Of a DNA stretch of 64,000 nucleotides, positions 1 to 10,011 are shown piece by piece (position 1 is the stretch's first letter; every line of letters starts with the position of its first letter). Origin of the DNA: Cytauxzoon felis (taxonomy: Eukaryota; Apicomplexa; Aconoidasida; Piroplasmida; Theileriidae); the NCBI GenBank assembly GCA_020283715.1, contig JAIQCW010000130.1, positions 62,001 through 126,000 of the forward strand, written 5' to 3'. The translations under genes were made by a program, and so were the position numbers. The notes under the pieces were generated by a model. The model was not told the DNA's origin. It did not search any database and was given only the letters and a program-made list of their open reading frames with translations.

Positions 1-267
1 TAACGCGTTCGAGATAACATACTTCAGAAGTATTTATTCATGTAATAATATAAATGTATATAATGGCATCTTTAATTGTTGATATGATAGAGTGTAAATG
101 ATATTTTGTTCTTGTAAATTTTAAGCATATGATTGTACACATTATAGCTGAAAAGATTGAGTGATATTCTCAATAAAATTGTGCAGGTTTGTGGATTATT
201 GGTATATATTTGTTTTAATATTCTATTAGGAGTTTATTTTCTGTATTGTTTTCTATGATGTTGATAA

Positions 268-2294
268 ATGGGTGAGGTATCAGATCGGTATTTTTATTGT
301 ATCTGTGGCGGTATAAATGGAGTAGATGGTTATGATAGAGATCCTTTGGTATGTAAAACATGTAATCAGAACAGTCATAGGGAATGTACTCATTATAATG
401 GTCCTGAGTGTGATTTTGAGTGTATGTTATGTAGAGTACAGTTATTAGATCCTTTTAATACAGTTCGGGAATTTTTATGGTATGGTTGTATGGGTAATAA
501 GACTGAATCATTTATATTGGATGCATCTGATTTGGAGAAATGGCGTACAAAGTGTCAGGATGTATATATGGCATCGATACCATTGAATAAATCTATATTA
601 AGACATGAATGGCCGAAAACAATGGAGTTGAGAGTGAATAGGGATATAGTACATGTAGTAAAGGAGCCATCATGGGAGCATAAAAGACGTGATAATCCTA
701 TAAAGATTACATATGCAATAAGACCAGGTGATAATAAGATTGAGATAAATACAAAAACGTATAGTAATAATGATGGGCCATTATTTTTATTATAATTTGT
801 GTATGTAAACAGATATCAGTGACTCGTATAATTGAGACTATTAAAAAAAAACGTACAATCCCATTGGAGGAATGTAAGAAACGTGTTTATAATATTATTA
901 ATCGCAAAATAAATGAGGATGATGAAGTTTTTTGTATGGAAAGTACCCATAAAATCGAATTAAATTGCCCTGTGACTTTGGATAGAATTTCTATACCTAC
1001 AAGAGGTAGAAATTGTGAGCATTTACAATGTTTTGATCTTGAAGGGTATTTAAGAGTTATGGAAAAGACTGCAGCATTTAATATGAGATGGAAATGTCCT
1101 GAATGTCATTTAATTGTTAAACCATTTGATTTAGTTATTGATACATTCATAGAGGAATTATTAAAAGTTGTATCTCGTGATGTTTGTACTATTGAACTTG
1201 ACGAGGAATTGAATTATCATACCATTCATACAAAAGACGTTCATGAAAATACCGATGCTGTAAATGAAAACAAACGTCCATCTACCACTTCTTTAAATGA
1301 CAACACAATCGTAAGGACTACAATCTCAAAGCATAAAACAAACATCGAAAATAGTTTAATAGTCTTAGATTCTGATGATGATAACGAAAGTCAATCAATA
1401 TCTAATAACAATGAAGATAGCTCTACACTACCTGAGGTTACCTCTACCAATGGTCAAACATCTCTTCGTCCTGCAGACAGCTCTCCACCTGAGGTTACAA
1501 CCTTATCTTCCACTAGGCGTGGAGCCTCTTCCAATTACCTATCCCTGAAGGGTAGAGCCACTCCCGGAGATCGTGGCGGTGAAGGTAGAGGTAGTGATGG
1601 AAGTAGAGTTAAGGATAAGACCTCAAGTGGAAGTGGATTATCCGAGACGATCTACGGGAGTCGAGGTGAGGTAAATAGAGAAGCTGACGGCAGGAATGTA
1701 ACCTCAGGTGGACCCGTAGCTGATCTCCGGGAAGCGAAGGGGGTACTAAATAGAGGAGGCTGTCTGCAAGACAAGGAAAGGACCTCGAGTGGAAGAGCTG
1801 ACGGCAGGACCTCAGGTGGAGAGGCCACCACGGCAGTGGGAAAGGAGGTAGATGTAACCTCTGGTGGTAATAAATCCATTACTAATGGTGAGATTATTGT
1901 AATTGATTCCGATGATGAATTTATGGTTCCTTCATCTACAAGGACTACATGTGATGATAAAAAGAAGATATTATCTCAATTGGATGTGCGTTACAAGATA
2001 TTATTTTCATCTAAGGATCAGGTATCTAATAGGAAATTACAGAATGAAGATATTAAACATTCTATTTTAACTCAGCGTCTTAATCAATTACCTAGGAAAG
2101 TCCAAGTCAATACACATAATACAGATGTTTTAAAGAGAGGTTTAAATGATACTAATCATCATCCTTCAACTCACAATAAAAAAATTTATACACACTTTCA
2201 TAATAATACATCAGATAATCATCCATCTGTTGTATTCAGAGTACCATTAAATAAACATACATCACTAACATCACAATTTAATAATATTAAATAA
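268..2294 (+). CDS. PIAS/SIZ-type SUMO E3 ligase with an in-frame repeat element
   Basis: This probably nuclear protein should promote transfer of SUMO from the E2 to substrates. A PHD-type finger (CICGG...CKTCNQNSHREC...CMLC) lies near residues 10-57. A MIZ/SP-RING finger (CPVTLDRI...NCEHLQCFDLEGY...WKCPECH) follows in the second open segment. The two segments join best through a 56-nt GT-AG intron near 764-819, which creates an ATG-containing join in frame; this splice is inferred. Two acidic SUMO-interacting-like motifs, SLIVLDSDDD and EIIVIDSDDEF, lie in the tail. Between them sits a CCACCTGAGGT element (1423-1867) that stays in frame. The fingers identify the family well. The exact orthologue and the tail function are uncertain. 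Confidence 0.85.
1423..1867 (+). repeat. CCACCTGAGGT element in exon (SUMO ligase)
   Basis: The copy is bounded by CACTACCTGAGGTT and AACCTCTGGTGG and is GC-rich. It is open in the host frame and encodes PPEV, SNYLSLKGRATPGDRGG, VTSGG, ADLREAKG and CLQDKER segments. About 320 bp match the copy at 3111-3567 essentially exactly but in inverse orientation. Confidence 0.9.
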
Positions 2295-5200
2295 AATTAA
2301 TTTATCGTGTTTTTTTACCCCACTGTATTCTTGGGATGGATCCAGATGATGCCGAGTTCCTATATGTAATAGTATATAGAGTTTATATATACATACCTTT
2401 ATACCTTGTTTAGTACCATCTATACATGTAAGTATATTAATAGGTATAGGTATAGCGGTAGAATATGGAAAGTTGATATTAGTATTAATAATTGAATTAT
2501 AAATACCAAATGTATTAGATTCTTTCCATATAGGCTTGAATATTTGAGATTTTATACCTGTAACGCGTGGGAATTTCAAACAGATAATAGCATTAGGTTC
2601 AATTATAGATGAAGCTTCAAGATAAATTGTAACACGAGTACCTAATTTTGCTGGGAATGATAAACAATTTATATCATCAACAATAATATCATTTATAATT
2701 TGTATATTAAAAATATCAAAATCTGGTATAATATTATAACACATTGATAGACTTGTAATATATTTATGATGAAATCCATTAACCTTTGAAGTATAATTAG
2801 ACCAAATTTCTAATGGTTTATTAATGACATTATTTTTTGGATATTTTTTACAATCTACAATATCCATACATAATAAATCTAAATTATCATTTAAATCATA
2901 AGTATCAATCATCTTATCAATTCTACAATCAATACATGAACATAAATCATACTGAGGTTTAGAATCAGATTCAGATAGAAATGGATCATTCAAACTATCC
3001 CTTTTATTTAATACATCCATAGTATAATCATCATCCAATTTATTAATCATACTTGTATCCCTAACTTTTACCAAAGGTAATTTAACCAATGTGTCTATAA
3101 CCGAAGTCTTCATCCTGCCGTCAGCTCTTCCACTCGAGGTCCTTTCCTTGTCTTGCAGACAGCCTCCTCTATTTAGTACCCCCTTCGCTTCCCGGAGATC
3201 AGCTACGGGTCCACCTGAGGTTACATTCCTGCCGTCAGCTTCTCTATTTACCTCACCTCGACTCCCGTAGATCGTCTCGGATAATCCACTTCCACTTGAG
3301 GTCTTATCCTTAACTCTACTTCCATCACTACCTCTACCTTCACCGCCACGATCTCCGGGAGTGGCTCTACCCTTCAGGGATAGGTAATTGGAAGAGGCTC
3401 CACGCCTAGTGGAAGATAAGGTTGTAACCTCAGGTGGATGCCGAGTGGAAACAGTGGTTATTACCTCAGATGATGAGTTGTCTGTGAGTGGATGACTAGT
3501 CATTCCACTAGCCGTGGTGGCTTTTTTATTTAGTTGTCCCTCCGCCTCCCTGAGATCGGCTATGGGTATTGGTATGTTTGTAATGAGTGATCGTTCATAA
3601 TGATGTAGTGCTGATGGTATTAAAAATTGATGTAGGGATTTCCAAGCTGCTGTATTCTTTACGAACTCTTCATTTAAATCATCATTTAAATATGTATTTA
3701 TATGTTTAATTAATTTATTTAGTATATTATCATCAATTGTAAATGTATATTTTGGATACCTCATACATGCTTCATCATACCATAATAATGAACTAATATT
3801 CCATATATCATCTTCTTTATTCTTATCATTCAAATAATACCAAATTAAAGGTATCCAAATATATGCTGGTAAATTATCAAGTCTATTTAATTTTACATAA
3901 TTTAATGGTGGATTTATTAATGTTACTATATTATTTTCATGTGTCTTTGATAATCTTTCTAATGTTAATAATATTAATGGCCATTCATTTCTAATAAATA
4001 ATAATTCTGTATCCTTATCTTCAATACAACTAGTTACATGATGATTTTTTATTGATATATAATCTGTAATTCTATCTTTAATAATAGGTTCAGCTAATGA
4101 TTGTAATAAATATATTACTGTAGATAAACCTTTATTAGTATATTTACATTCACTTAATGATAATATTACTTTTAATCTATTATATCTTCTAGATCCTTTT
4201 AATGTCATCATAGATATCCTTTTAACAGCACCATCTTTCATAGGATATAATTGCGATGTATTAATTAATACATATAATGAATCAATTAATGTATCATCAT
4301 CTGATAAACAATTATATACATATGATAATATATGTTGACGATCTTTCTCAATAAATATTATTGTTGATAATATATGTGATAATATCTTTAATGTATATAT
4401 CCTAATATTACAATTTATATCTTCTAATCTTGATAATAACCAATATGAACATTTATTTATTAATGAATCTTTATTTAATAATCTATTCATACAATCATTA
4501 GGTAATAATATATATGTTGGATATTTACGTTTAGCTATACCAATACGCATAAATGATTCTATTATAGATATATAACCATCATTTAATTTTTTTATACTCT
4601 CCAATGTCAAATTACATCTTAATTTATATAATAATATAGATAATGATTTAAATTCATTATTCATATAATCATTTAATAAACGATCAATTATATAATCATC
4701 CTTACTTATATTACGTATACAATTCAATGGTAATAATATTATACTCAAATTATATAATACTATTATAGATGATTCACGTATCAATTCACTATAATGATCT
4801 GATAATGAACATAATATAAGTAATGATGATAATACTATACTTTCAAATGCTTTTGATAATTCACCTTGAGCTGTTACATTATCTAAATGATATAATAAAT
4901 TAATAATACATTCTAATATAATATCAACTATATAAGATAATAATTTTAATGATAATGATATCAATAATATATCAATAGTATTTATAATAAGCTTCAATAA
5001 TATAGTATGAAATGATACCATCCTACTATAAATATCTGTATATAATTGTAAAAAATGTTTATTATCACCATGATGATGAGTAAAAATAAAATAATTTATA
5101 GATGATATTATACATAAACTCTTATTTATACTCTTCATTATCAATAGAATTTCATCAATAATAACAGTAGTTGTAGTATAATCTCCATACTGTATAATAC

Positions 5201-5621
5201 GTTCAATAACTATTAATCTAACCAAATGCGATTTTATACCTATCAAATGCTCTTCTACATCAATATCCTCTATATTAATAATAAGTAAAAAGTATATTAA
5301 TCAATATATATAATTCAAAAACTTACCACCAAATAATAACTGCTCAGGATTATTGTATGGTATATGCCTTGTACTCTCATCATTCAAATCTTGAAGAGAC
5401 TCAATCGTCTCATCACTACTACTAACTACACTAACAGAATCATCATCCTCACGTGATATTGATGATTTAACCGATGATTGCAATGATGATACATCAGAAA
5501 TCACATCACTGTCATGGTCCTTCTTCCATAATTTAATCGTAGGGATCGACTGCAACTGCTGAAGTTGAATGTCATTGCCAGTGAGTTTGACGTACAACTC
5601 CTCAATCGAGTCATATTCCAT
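2271..5621 (-). CDS. large helical (HEAT-like) protein, possibly Integrator subunit 4-like
   Basis: This is a protein of about 1,090 aa in at least two exons. The first exon (5621 to about 5330) has an acidic Ser/Asp-rich tail. It joins the long exon through a short intron with a clean GTAAGT donor and TATAG acceptor near 5270-5330. A last short intron near 2358-2397 may shift the final residues. The body is rich in Leu/Ile amphipathic helices resembling HEAT/ARM repeats. The C-terminal 200 residues look beta-rich, and an INTS4-like organisation is possible but not proven. An in-frame element (3111-3567) interrupts it about 580-730 residues from the long exon start. Its stop overlaps the tail of the convergent SUMO ligase gene. 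I do not recognise a definite function. Confidence 0.7.
3111..3567 (-). repeat. CCACCTGAGGT element in exon (HEAT-like gene)
   Basis: This copy is in frame in the minus-strand host and encodes the same peptide modules as 1423-1867. A partial second element (CCACTAGCCGTGGTGGC and ATTTAGTTGTCCCTCCGC) is fused to the right end. Confidence 0.9.
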
Positions 5622-5678
5622 TAATTATAGAAAATAGAACAAATTAAAAATAAATTTATATATAAATTATTAAATTAA

Positions 5679-6650
5679 TCATTTTATACTCTGAATTAAT
5701 GCCTCAGTCCGACCAGTGAAGTAGCCAGACATGTACCAGGAGAACAGCAGTTTAATGAGATCATTATCTTTAATATTATCTATAATTTTTACAACATTTA
5801 ATGTATTGTCTTTATTAAATGAATTTGGTGATGTTAGACAACCGTTTATAATATCGTTCCAAAATTTCCTTATAGCGTCGTCTTGATCATCCGACACTAC
5901 ATTACAGCCCATAGACCCTTTATGATGTCGATAGTAATCGTACACATTTGACGCGTAAGCGTTAAATCTTCGGAATAGTTTCGTCACAGGTACCAATGGC
6001 GGCTTATAAATTCCATCGCTGATATTCCCATACATAGACGCCATTTCACATAACGCCCTATTGAACGAGTCATATATCGGATCTCTAGATCCATCTACAT
6101 CGTCACTCCTTATACATGAGGTGCTAATCCAGTCAGATTCAGCATCCGATGTCCTTTCTTTACACTCGGTTTCACCTGAGGTCTCCCACTCGCCGTGGAG
6201 GCCTTCTCTATTTACCTCGCCTCGACTCCCGTAGATCGTCTCGGATAATCCACTTCCACTTGAGGTCTTATCCTTAACTCTACTTCCATCACTACATCCA
6301 CTTCTGCCACGATCTCCGGGAGTGGCTTTACTCTTTAGAGATAGGTAATTGGAAGAAGGCTCCACGCCGAGTGGAACAGTGGTTGTAACCTCAGGTGGAG
6401 ATCCGTCATGACAAAGTGAATTAAAATCTTCATCCCATTCGAATGAATCATCATGTTGGCTTACTACGGGTTTATTTAAAGCCTCAATTCTCTTGATTGT
6501 TCTGTCTAGCTTATTAAACTCATTGTCGTCTATTGTAACGCGTTGAGCGTCGTGCATGCGATTAATTATAGATTCTATTAATTTATTATAGACATGGTCA
6601 CTAAGATTAGATTTATCTATATGGTAGCCTTCAGAATCTCTGGCAGCCAT
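5679..6650 (-). CDS. SMN: SMN (survival motor neuron) homologue with YG box and in-frame element
   Basis: SMN is the oligomerising core of the complex that loads Sm rings onto spliceosomal snRNAs. The C-terminus carries a textbook YG box, LLFSWYMSGYFTGRTEAL, sharing the SWYMSGYxTG core of the SMN family. An acidic N-terminal stretch (DDSFEWDEDFNSL) may correspond to the Gemin2-binding helix. No Tudor domain is obvious, which is common in reduced SMN proteins. The 323-residue single exon contains an element copy (6170-6399) that contributes about 76 residues between the N-terminal part and the YG box. The frame is open on both sides. The family call rests on the YG box and is strong. Confidence 0.85.
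   Translation of the reverse strand: MAARDSEGYHIDKSNLSDHVYNKLIESIINRMHDAQRVTIDDNEFNKLDRTIKRIEALNKPVVSQHDDSFEWDEDFNSLCHDGSPPEVTTTVPLGVEPSSNYLSLKSKATPGDRGRSGCSDGSRVKDKTSSGSGLSETIYGSRGEVNREGLHGEWETSGETECKERTSDAESDWISTSCIRSDDVDGSRDPIYDSFNRALCEMASMYGNISDGIYKPPLVPVTKLFRRFNAYASNVYDYYRHHKGSMGCNVVSDDQDDAIRKFWNDIINGCLTSPNSFNKDNTLNVVKIIDNIKDNDLIKLLFSWYMSGYFTGRTEALIQSIK
6170..6399 (-). repeat. CCACCTGAGGT element in exon (SMN)
   Basis: This 230-bp copy lies in frame in SMN and encodes PPEVTTTVPLGVEPSSNYLS, GRSGCSDGSRVKDKTSSG and REGLHGEWETSG segments. It runs from TTTCACCTGAGG to TAACCTCAGGTGG. Confidence 0.88.
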
Positions 6651-6744
6651 TTATGAATACTATACATGATCTGGACTGAGGTATCCATACACATTCCACT
6701 ACATGAAATGTTATAAATAATTTAGACTGTAATATTAATTTAAA

Positions 6745-8130
6745 ATGTATTTATTATTATTATGTTCAAAGAATTGTGTTATATTACAATGGATTATCAC
6801 GTCATTAATACTTTTACTGTCTACATTGAGATGGCTATTCCTGAATAGTGTTCAGGTCCCTTTAAATCCTATCTTAGATCATTTATCTATGGAGTAAGTG
6901 TTGTCTTTTATTTATTTTAATATAAATTTGTTTAATTTTCATTATAGTTCCAATTTTCATAAGTGTAATTTGCTCAAGACAGAGAATCACTACCTTCTAG
7001 AAGACTCTTTTAATAGGAGGATCAAGTACTACACCAATGATGAGAATGGCTATCTTAATAAACCAGTAAAAGAACTTACATTCAGAGAAACTATCGAACT
7101 GTCCAATACAAGCGCCTCAATACACTACCTCAAGGCCACCGTAACATACAATCTCCTACAATGCACCCTAGGATATACCTTTAGCTACATGTTCCAAAAT
7201 AACGTCCTAGGTAAGTGGCAGAGTAACGAATATGAATTCTAATATAACCGCTATACACCTGAGTTACAGCCTCTATCTTCCACTATGAGTTCCACCCGAA
7301 GTCTCCACTCGCCGTGGTGGCCTTCTCTATTTACATCCCCCTCCGCTTCCCTTAGATCAGCTACAGGTTTTCCACTTGAGGTCCAGTACTACACATCCTT
7401 AGCACCATCTTCCATCATTCCCATGATGGATGATCCATCACTACCTTCACCACGATCTCTTGGAGTGGCTCTGCCCTTCAGGGATAGGTAATTGGAAGAG
7501 GCTCCACGCCTAGTGGAAGAAGAGTTGGATTGGACCTCAGGTGGAGAAGAGTTGACGGCAGGACTGACCTCAGGTGGAGGGGCTCCATGCAATTGGAAAG
7601 AGAAGGAGGTGGAGAGTAGGATTGGATCAGCTGGAAGGACTTGGGTTGAGATGATGATATAGATAAAGCTCGTTTATAGTAGTTAACTATATAATATTTT
7701 TTCAGCTGTGTTGCCAATTTTGTGTATACCGTATAACTTCCGTTGGGTAATTCAATATGGGTTGTATGATTTAAATGTATCGAATTATATGACATCTGTG
7801 CCGTTTTTTTTGGTAATACTATTCAACTCTGCAATATTCATAGAGCTCTACAAGTATTTTACTAGGAAGGCGGTATCTCTTGCACATTTAGTGAACCATA
7901 AGGATCTCCGTAACGATATTGGTTTCAGGGTAGAAAATGACACTATGAGCGTATCATATTTATTTAATTCTATATTCTCTACAAGGTCTAACAGATTATC
8001 ATATGAAAAGGATGTACTCATGAATCTGGTTAGTTGATGGTTGAAATCATCTAACTTATTTTTTTAGAAATACAATACGATCCTAAATAATGTCGAATCT
8101 ATGTTGTTATCTCAAGTTGTTGATTTATAA
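6745..8130 (+). CDS. small membrane protein of unknown function, four exons
   Basis: Splicing by eye gives a consistent frame. Exon 1 is 6745-6893, exon 2 is 6948-7210, exon 3 is 7706-8028 and exon 4 is 8068-8130. All junctions have GT-AG ends and compatible phases. The protein starts with a hydrophobic segment (VILQWIITSLILLLSTLRWL) that is a signal anchor or first TM helix. It has another hydrophobic segment in exon 3 (MTSVPFFLVILFNSAIFI). The third intron segment, 7211-7705, is about 495 nt and contains a repeat element in antisense orientation, whereas the other introns are 39-54 nt. I do not recognise a family. Confidence 0.65.
7256..7600 (-). repeat. CCACCTGAGGT element in intron, antisense to host
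   Basis: The copy lies inside the 495-nt intron of the membrane-protein gene. It has reverse A and B modules plus the CATCATTCCCATGATG hairpin module. The flanking splice sites lie outside the element. Confidence 0.85.
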
Positions 8131-8276
8131 ATTTTAAATTGACGCGCGTCTAGTTGTTCTTACTCCCTCACATACTTACCTATACCCATGGGGGATTGAT
8201 TATCCGTATAAGATATATCTTATCTAAAATGTTTAGTTATTAATTTTTTTATCTTTATAAATTCACCTTTTAAAAA

Positions 8277-8993
8277 ATGAGTAATCTGTTCGCCAATAGC
8301 CAAGCGATGGTAACGGCTGCTCAGCCGGTCATTAATTCTGGCGCTGGAGCATCGAACCCTCAACTGAGTAAAATGACCGATGAAGAGGCTGCAGCGCTTG
8401 GTAGCAAAATGTCACTTGGAAAAAAGGGTAATGGTAAAGTACACTTGAGGAAAGCTGCAGGTATAATCTGGAACGATCCAACCTTAGAGGATTGGCCAAA
8501 GAATGACTATCGTATTTTCTGTGGAGATTTAGGTAATGAAGTTACAGATGATATATTAGCAAATGCGTTTCGTAAATATCCATCATTCCAGAGAGCCCGC
8601 GTTATACGTGATCGTAACTCGGGTAAAACTAAAGGTTACGGATTTGTATCTCTACTTAACCCTGAAGATATGCTTAACGCATTAAATGAAATGAACCATA
8701 AGTTCGTAGGTAATCGTCCAATACGCGTTATGAGGAGTAAATGGAAAGATCGCGATATCGAATCCGCTAAGAATCGTCAATCTGCAAGCCTTTTCAAAGT
8801 AGTTAAAGACGATGAAAAAACACTGCGCAAGTTCAAAAAACTCGGTAAATTGGTCACTGGTGGTAAAAAGGCCAATCTCGTCTATGAACCCAAGACATTT
8901 AAACGTCATAAGATCTATCTCTCTACGGGTGTTAATAATAAATTCGATAACAGACAAAAAGTAGCTTATGATCACATGCTAGATAATATTTAA
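8277..8993 (+). CDS. RBM42: RBM42-like RNA-binding protein (single RRM)
   Basis: The protein has one RRM at about residues 79-157, with RNP2 RIFCGDLGNEV and RNP1 KGYGFVSL. The motif YPSFQRARVIRDRNSGKTKG is characteristic of RBM42 orthologues, which associate with hnRNP K and the U4/U6.U5 tri-snRNP in other eukaryotes. The 238-aa protein is intronless here. A basic region follows the RRM. No element lies in the gene, but one lies 70 bp downstream. The start is the first ATG after an A/T-rich leader. Confidence 0.9.
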   Translation: MSNLFANSQAMVTAAQPVINSGAGASNPQLSKMTDEEAAALGSKMSLGKKGNGKVHLRKAAGIIWNDPTLEDWPKNDYRIFCGDLGNEVTDDILANAFRKYPSFQRARVIRDRNSGKTKGYGFVSLLNPEDMLNALNEMNHKFVGNRPIRVMRSKWKDRDIESAKNRQSASLFKVVKDDEKTLRKFKKLGKLVTGGKKANLVYEPKTFKRHKIYLSTGVNNKFDNRQKVAYDHMLDNI

Positions 8994-9062
8994 ATCGCAA
9001 TCAAATTAATTTCTTAAATTATAAATAATCTCTATTGTACACCTACTTCTATATTCGAGTCT

Positions 9063-9263
9063 TTCCACTCGCCGTTCCACCTGAGGTCGTCTTGCAGACA
9101 GCTCTTCTAATTACCTCCCCGTAAACGGCAATGCCACTCCCGGAGATCGTGGCGAAGATGGAAGTCATGAGGATGTAACCTCAAGCGGAACCCGAAAGTG
9201 ATCTACGGGAACTTGAGGGATAACTAAATAGAAGAGCTGACGGCAGGATGGACCTCGGGTGGA
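9063..9263 (+). repeat. CCACCTGAGGT element, intergenic
   Basis: The copy lies between RBM42 and a convergent minus gene. Modules are the GTCTTGCAGACAG hairpin, B (CCACTCCCGGAGATCGTGGCG) and a right arm ending GACCTCGGGTGG. Confidence 0.85.
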
Positions 9264-9302
9264 GTACAAGATAGAGTATGGTATCTTCGACTATGATCTT
9301 CA

Positions 9303-9879
9303 TCAATGTAGATTAACATGTAGTGTAGCTGGTGTTTTGACATTGTTGCATTGTCTAAATACATGAGGATATTGTACTCCTGGATGTGATTCAATGAGGT
9401 AATTCTCCTTTACTTTAAAGAGGAAATCTTTAACTTCGTTGATGTTGAATGGATGATCGACACCCTTGTCGAAATAGCGGACTTCATATGTCATTAATGA
9501 AATTTTAGCACCTGGTCGTTTCCCTTTATTATAAAAGGCGGACAATATACGAAATTTGGCTGTATATATAAAGAGGTGTAATAATAAATGAGACTTACGA
9601 GAGTTGATCCAGTATTTGTCTAGCCTTTCCAATGGCGGTGGATCTGTAGAATGTATGGATAATGGTATGGATAAACGTACCAAATAATCTACTTGCCCAC
9701 ATTAATAGGCCAAATGACGCTATAGCCGCCCATGTATTACCAAATATGAAAAAACTACGGCTATGGAACTGAGTTTCAAAATATTGACGCCATAATGGTG
9801 TCCTTACATAATTTGGTACCTCTAGTACCCATTTACTTTTTATTACATCCCTGAAATTTATATTTTTACCCAGGGACAT
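9303..9879 (-). CDS. conserved-looking one-TM protein, unknown
   Basis: Two exons are joined by a 40-nt intron with donor GTAAGT after codon ...DQLS and acceptor TATACAG, giving about 180 aa. One hydrophobic segment (FFIFGNTWAAIASFGLLMWA) lies near residues 43-65. The second half is basic and ends without low complexity. A short N-terminus before a TM helix suggests a mitochondrial or ER membrane protein, but I recognise no family. Confidence 0.65.
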
Positions 9880-10011
9880 TTTATACTGGAATGGTTTTCA
9901 TTACCAGCGGTATAGGGGGGTATAGGTAACGACCACAACAACGACGGCGTGGTGGAGAGATGAAGAAGATAAAGAACATTTATATAAAGGGTAGAAAAAA
10001 AATTAAAATTA

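Noticed and set aside
1423..1867. Bacterial (Rickettsia) contamination as the source of the palindromic elements
   Set aside because: They lie within spliced eukaryotic genes throughout the window and do not share the Rickettsia element sequences I can recall. Only the insertion style is similar.
1652..1879. Antisense open frame inside the SUMO ligase exon
   Set aside because: The element is near-palindromic and low in stops on both strands, so antisense frames arise automatically. It lacks its own context.
8682..8975. Minus-strand frame inside RBM42
   Set aside because: It is a shadow of the RRM gene with no supporting start context or homology.
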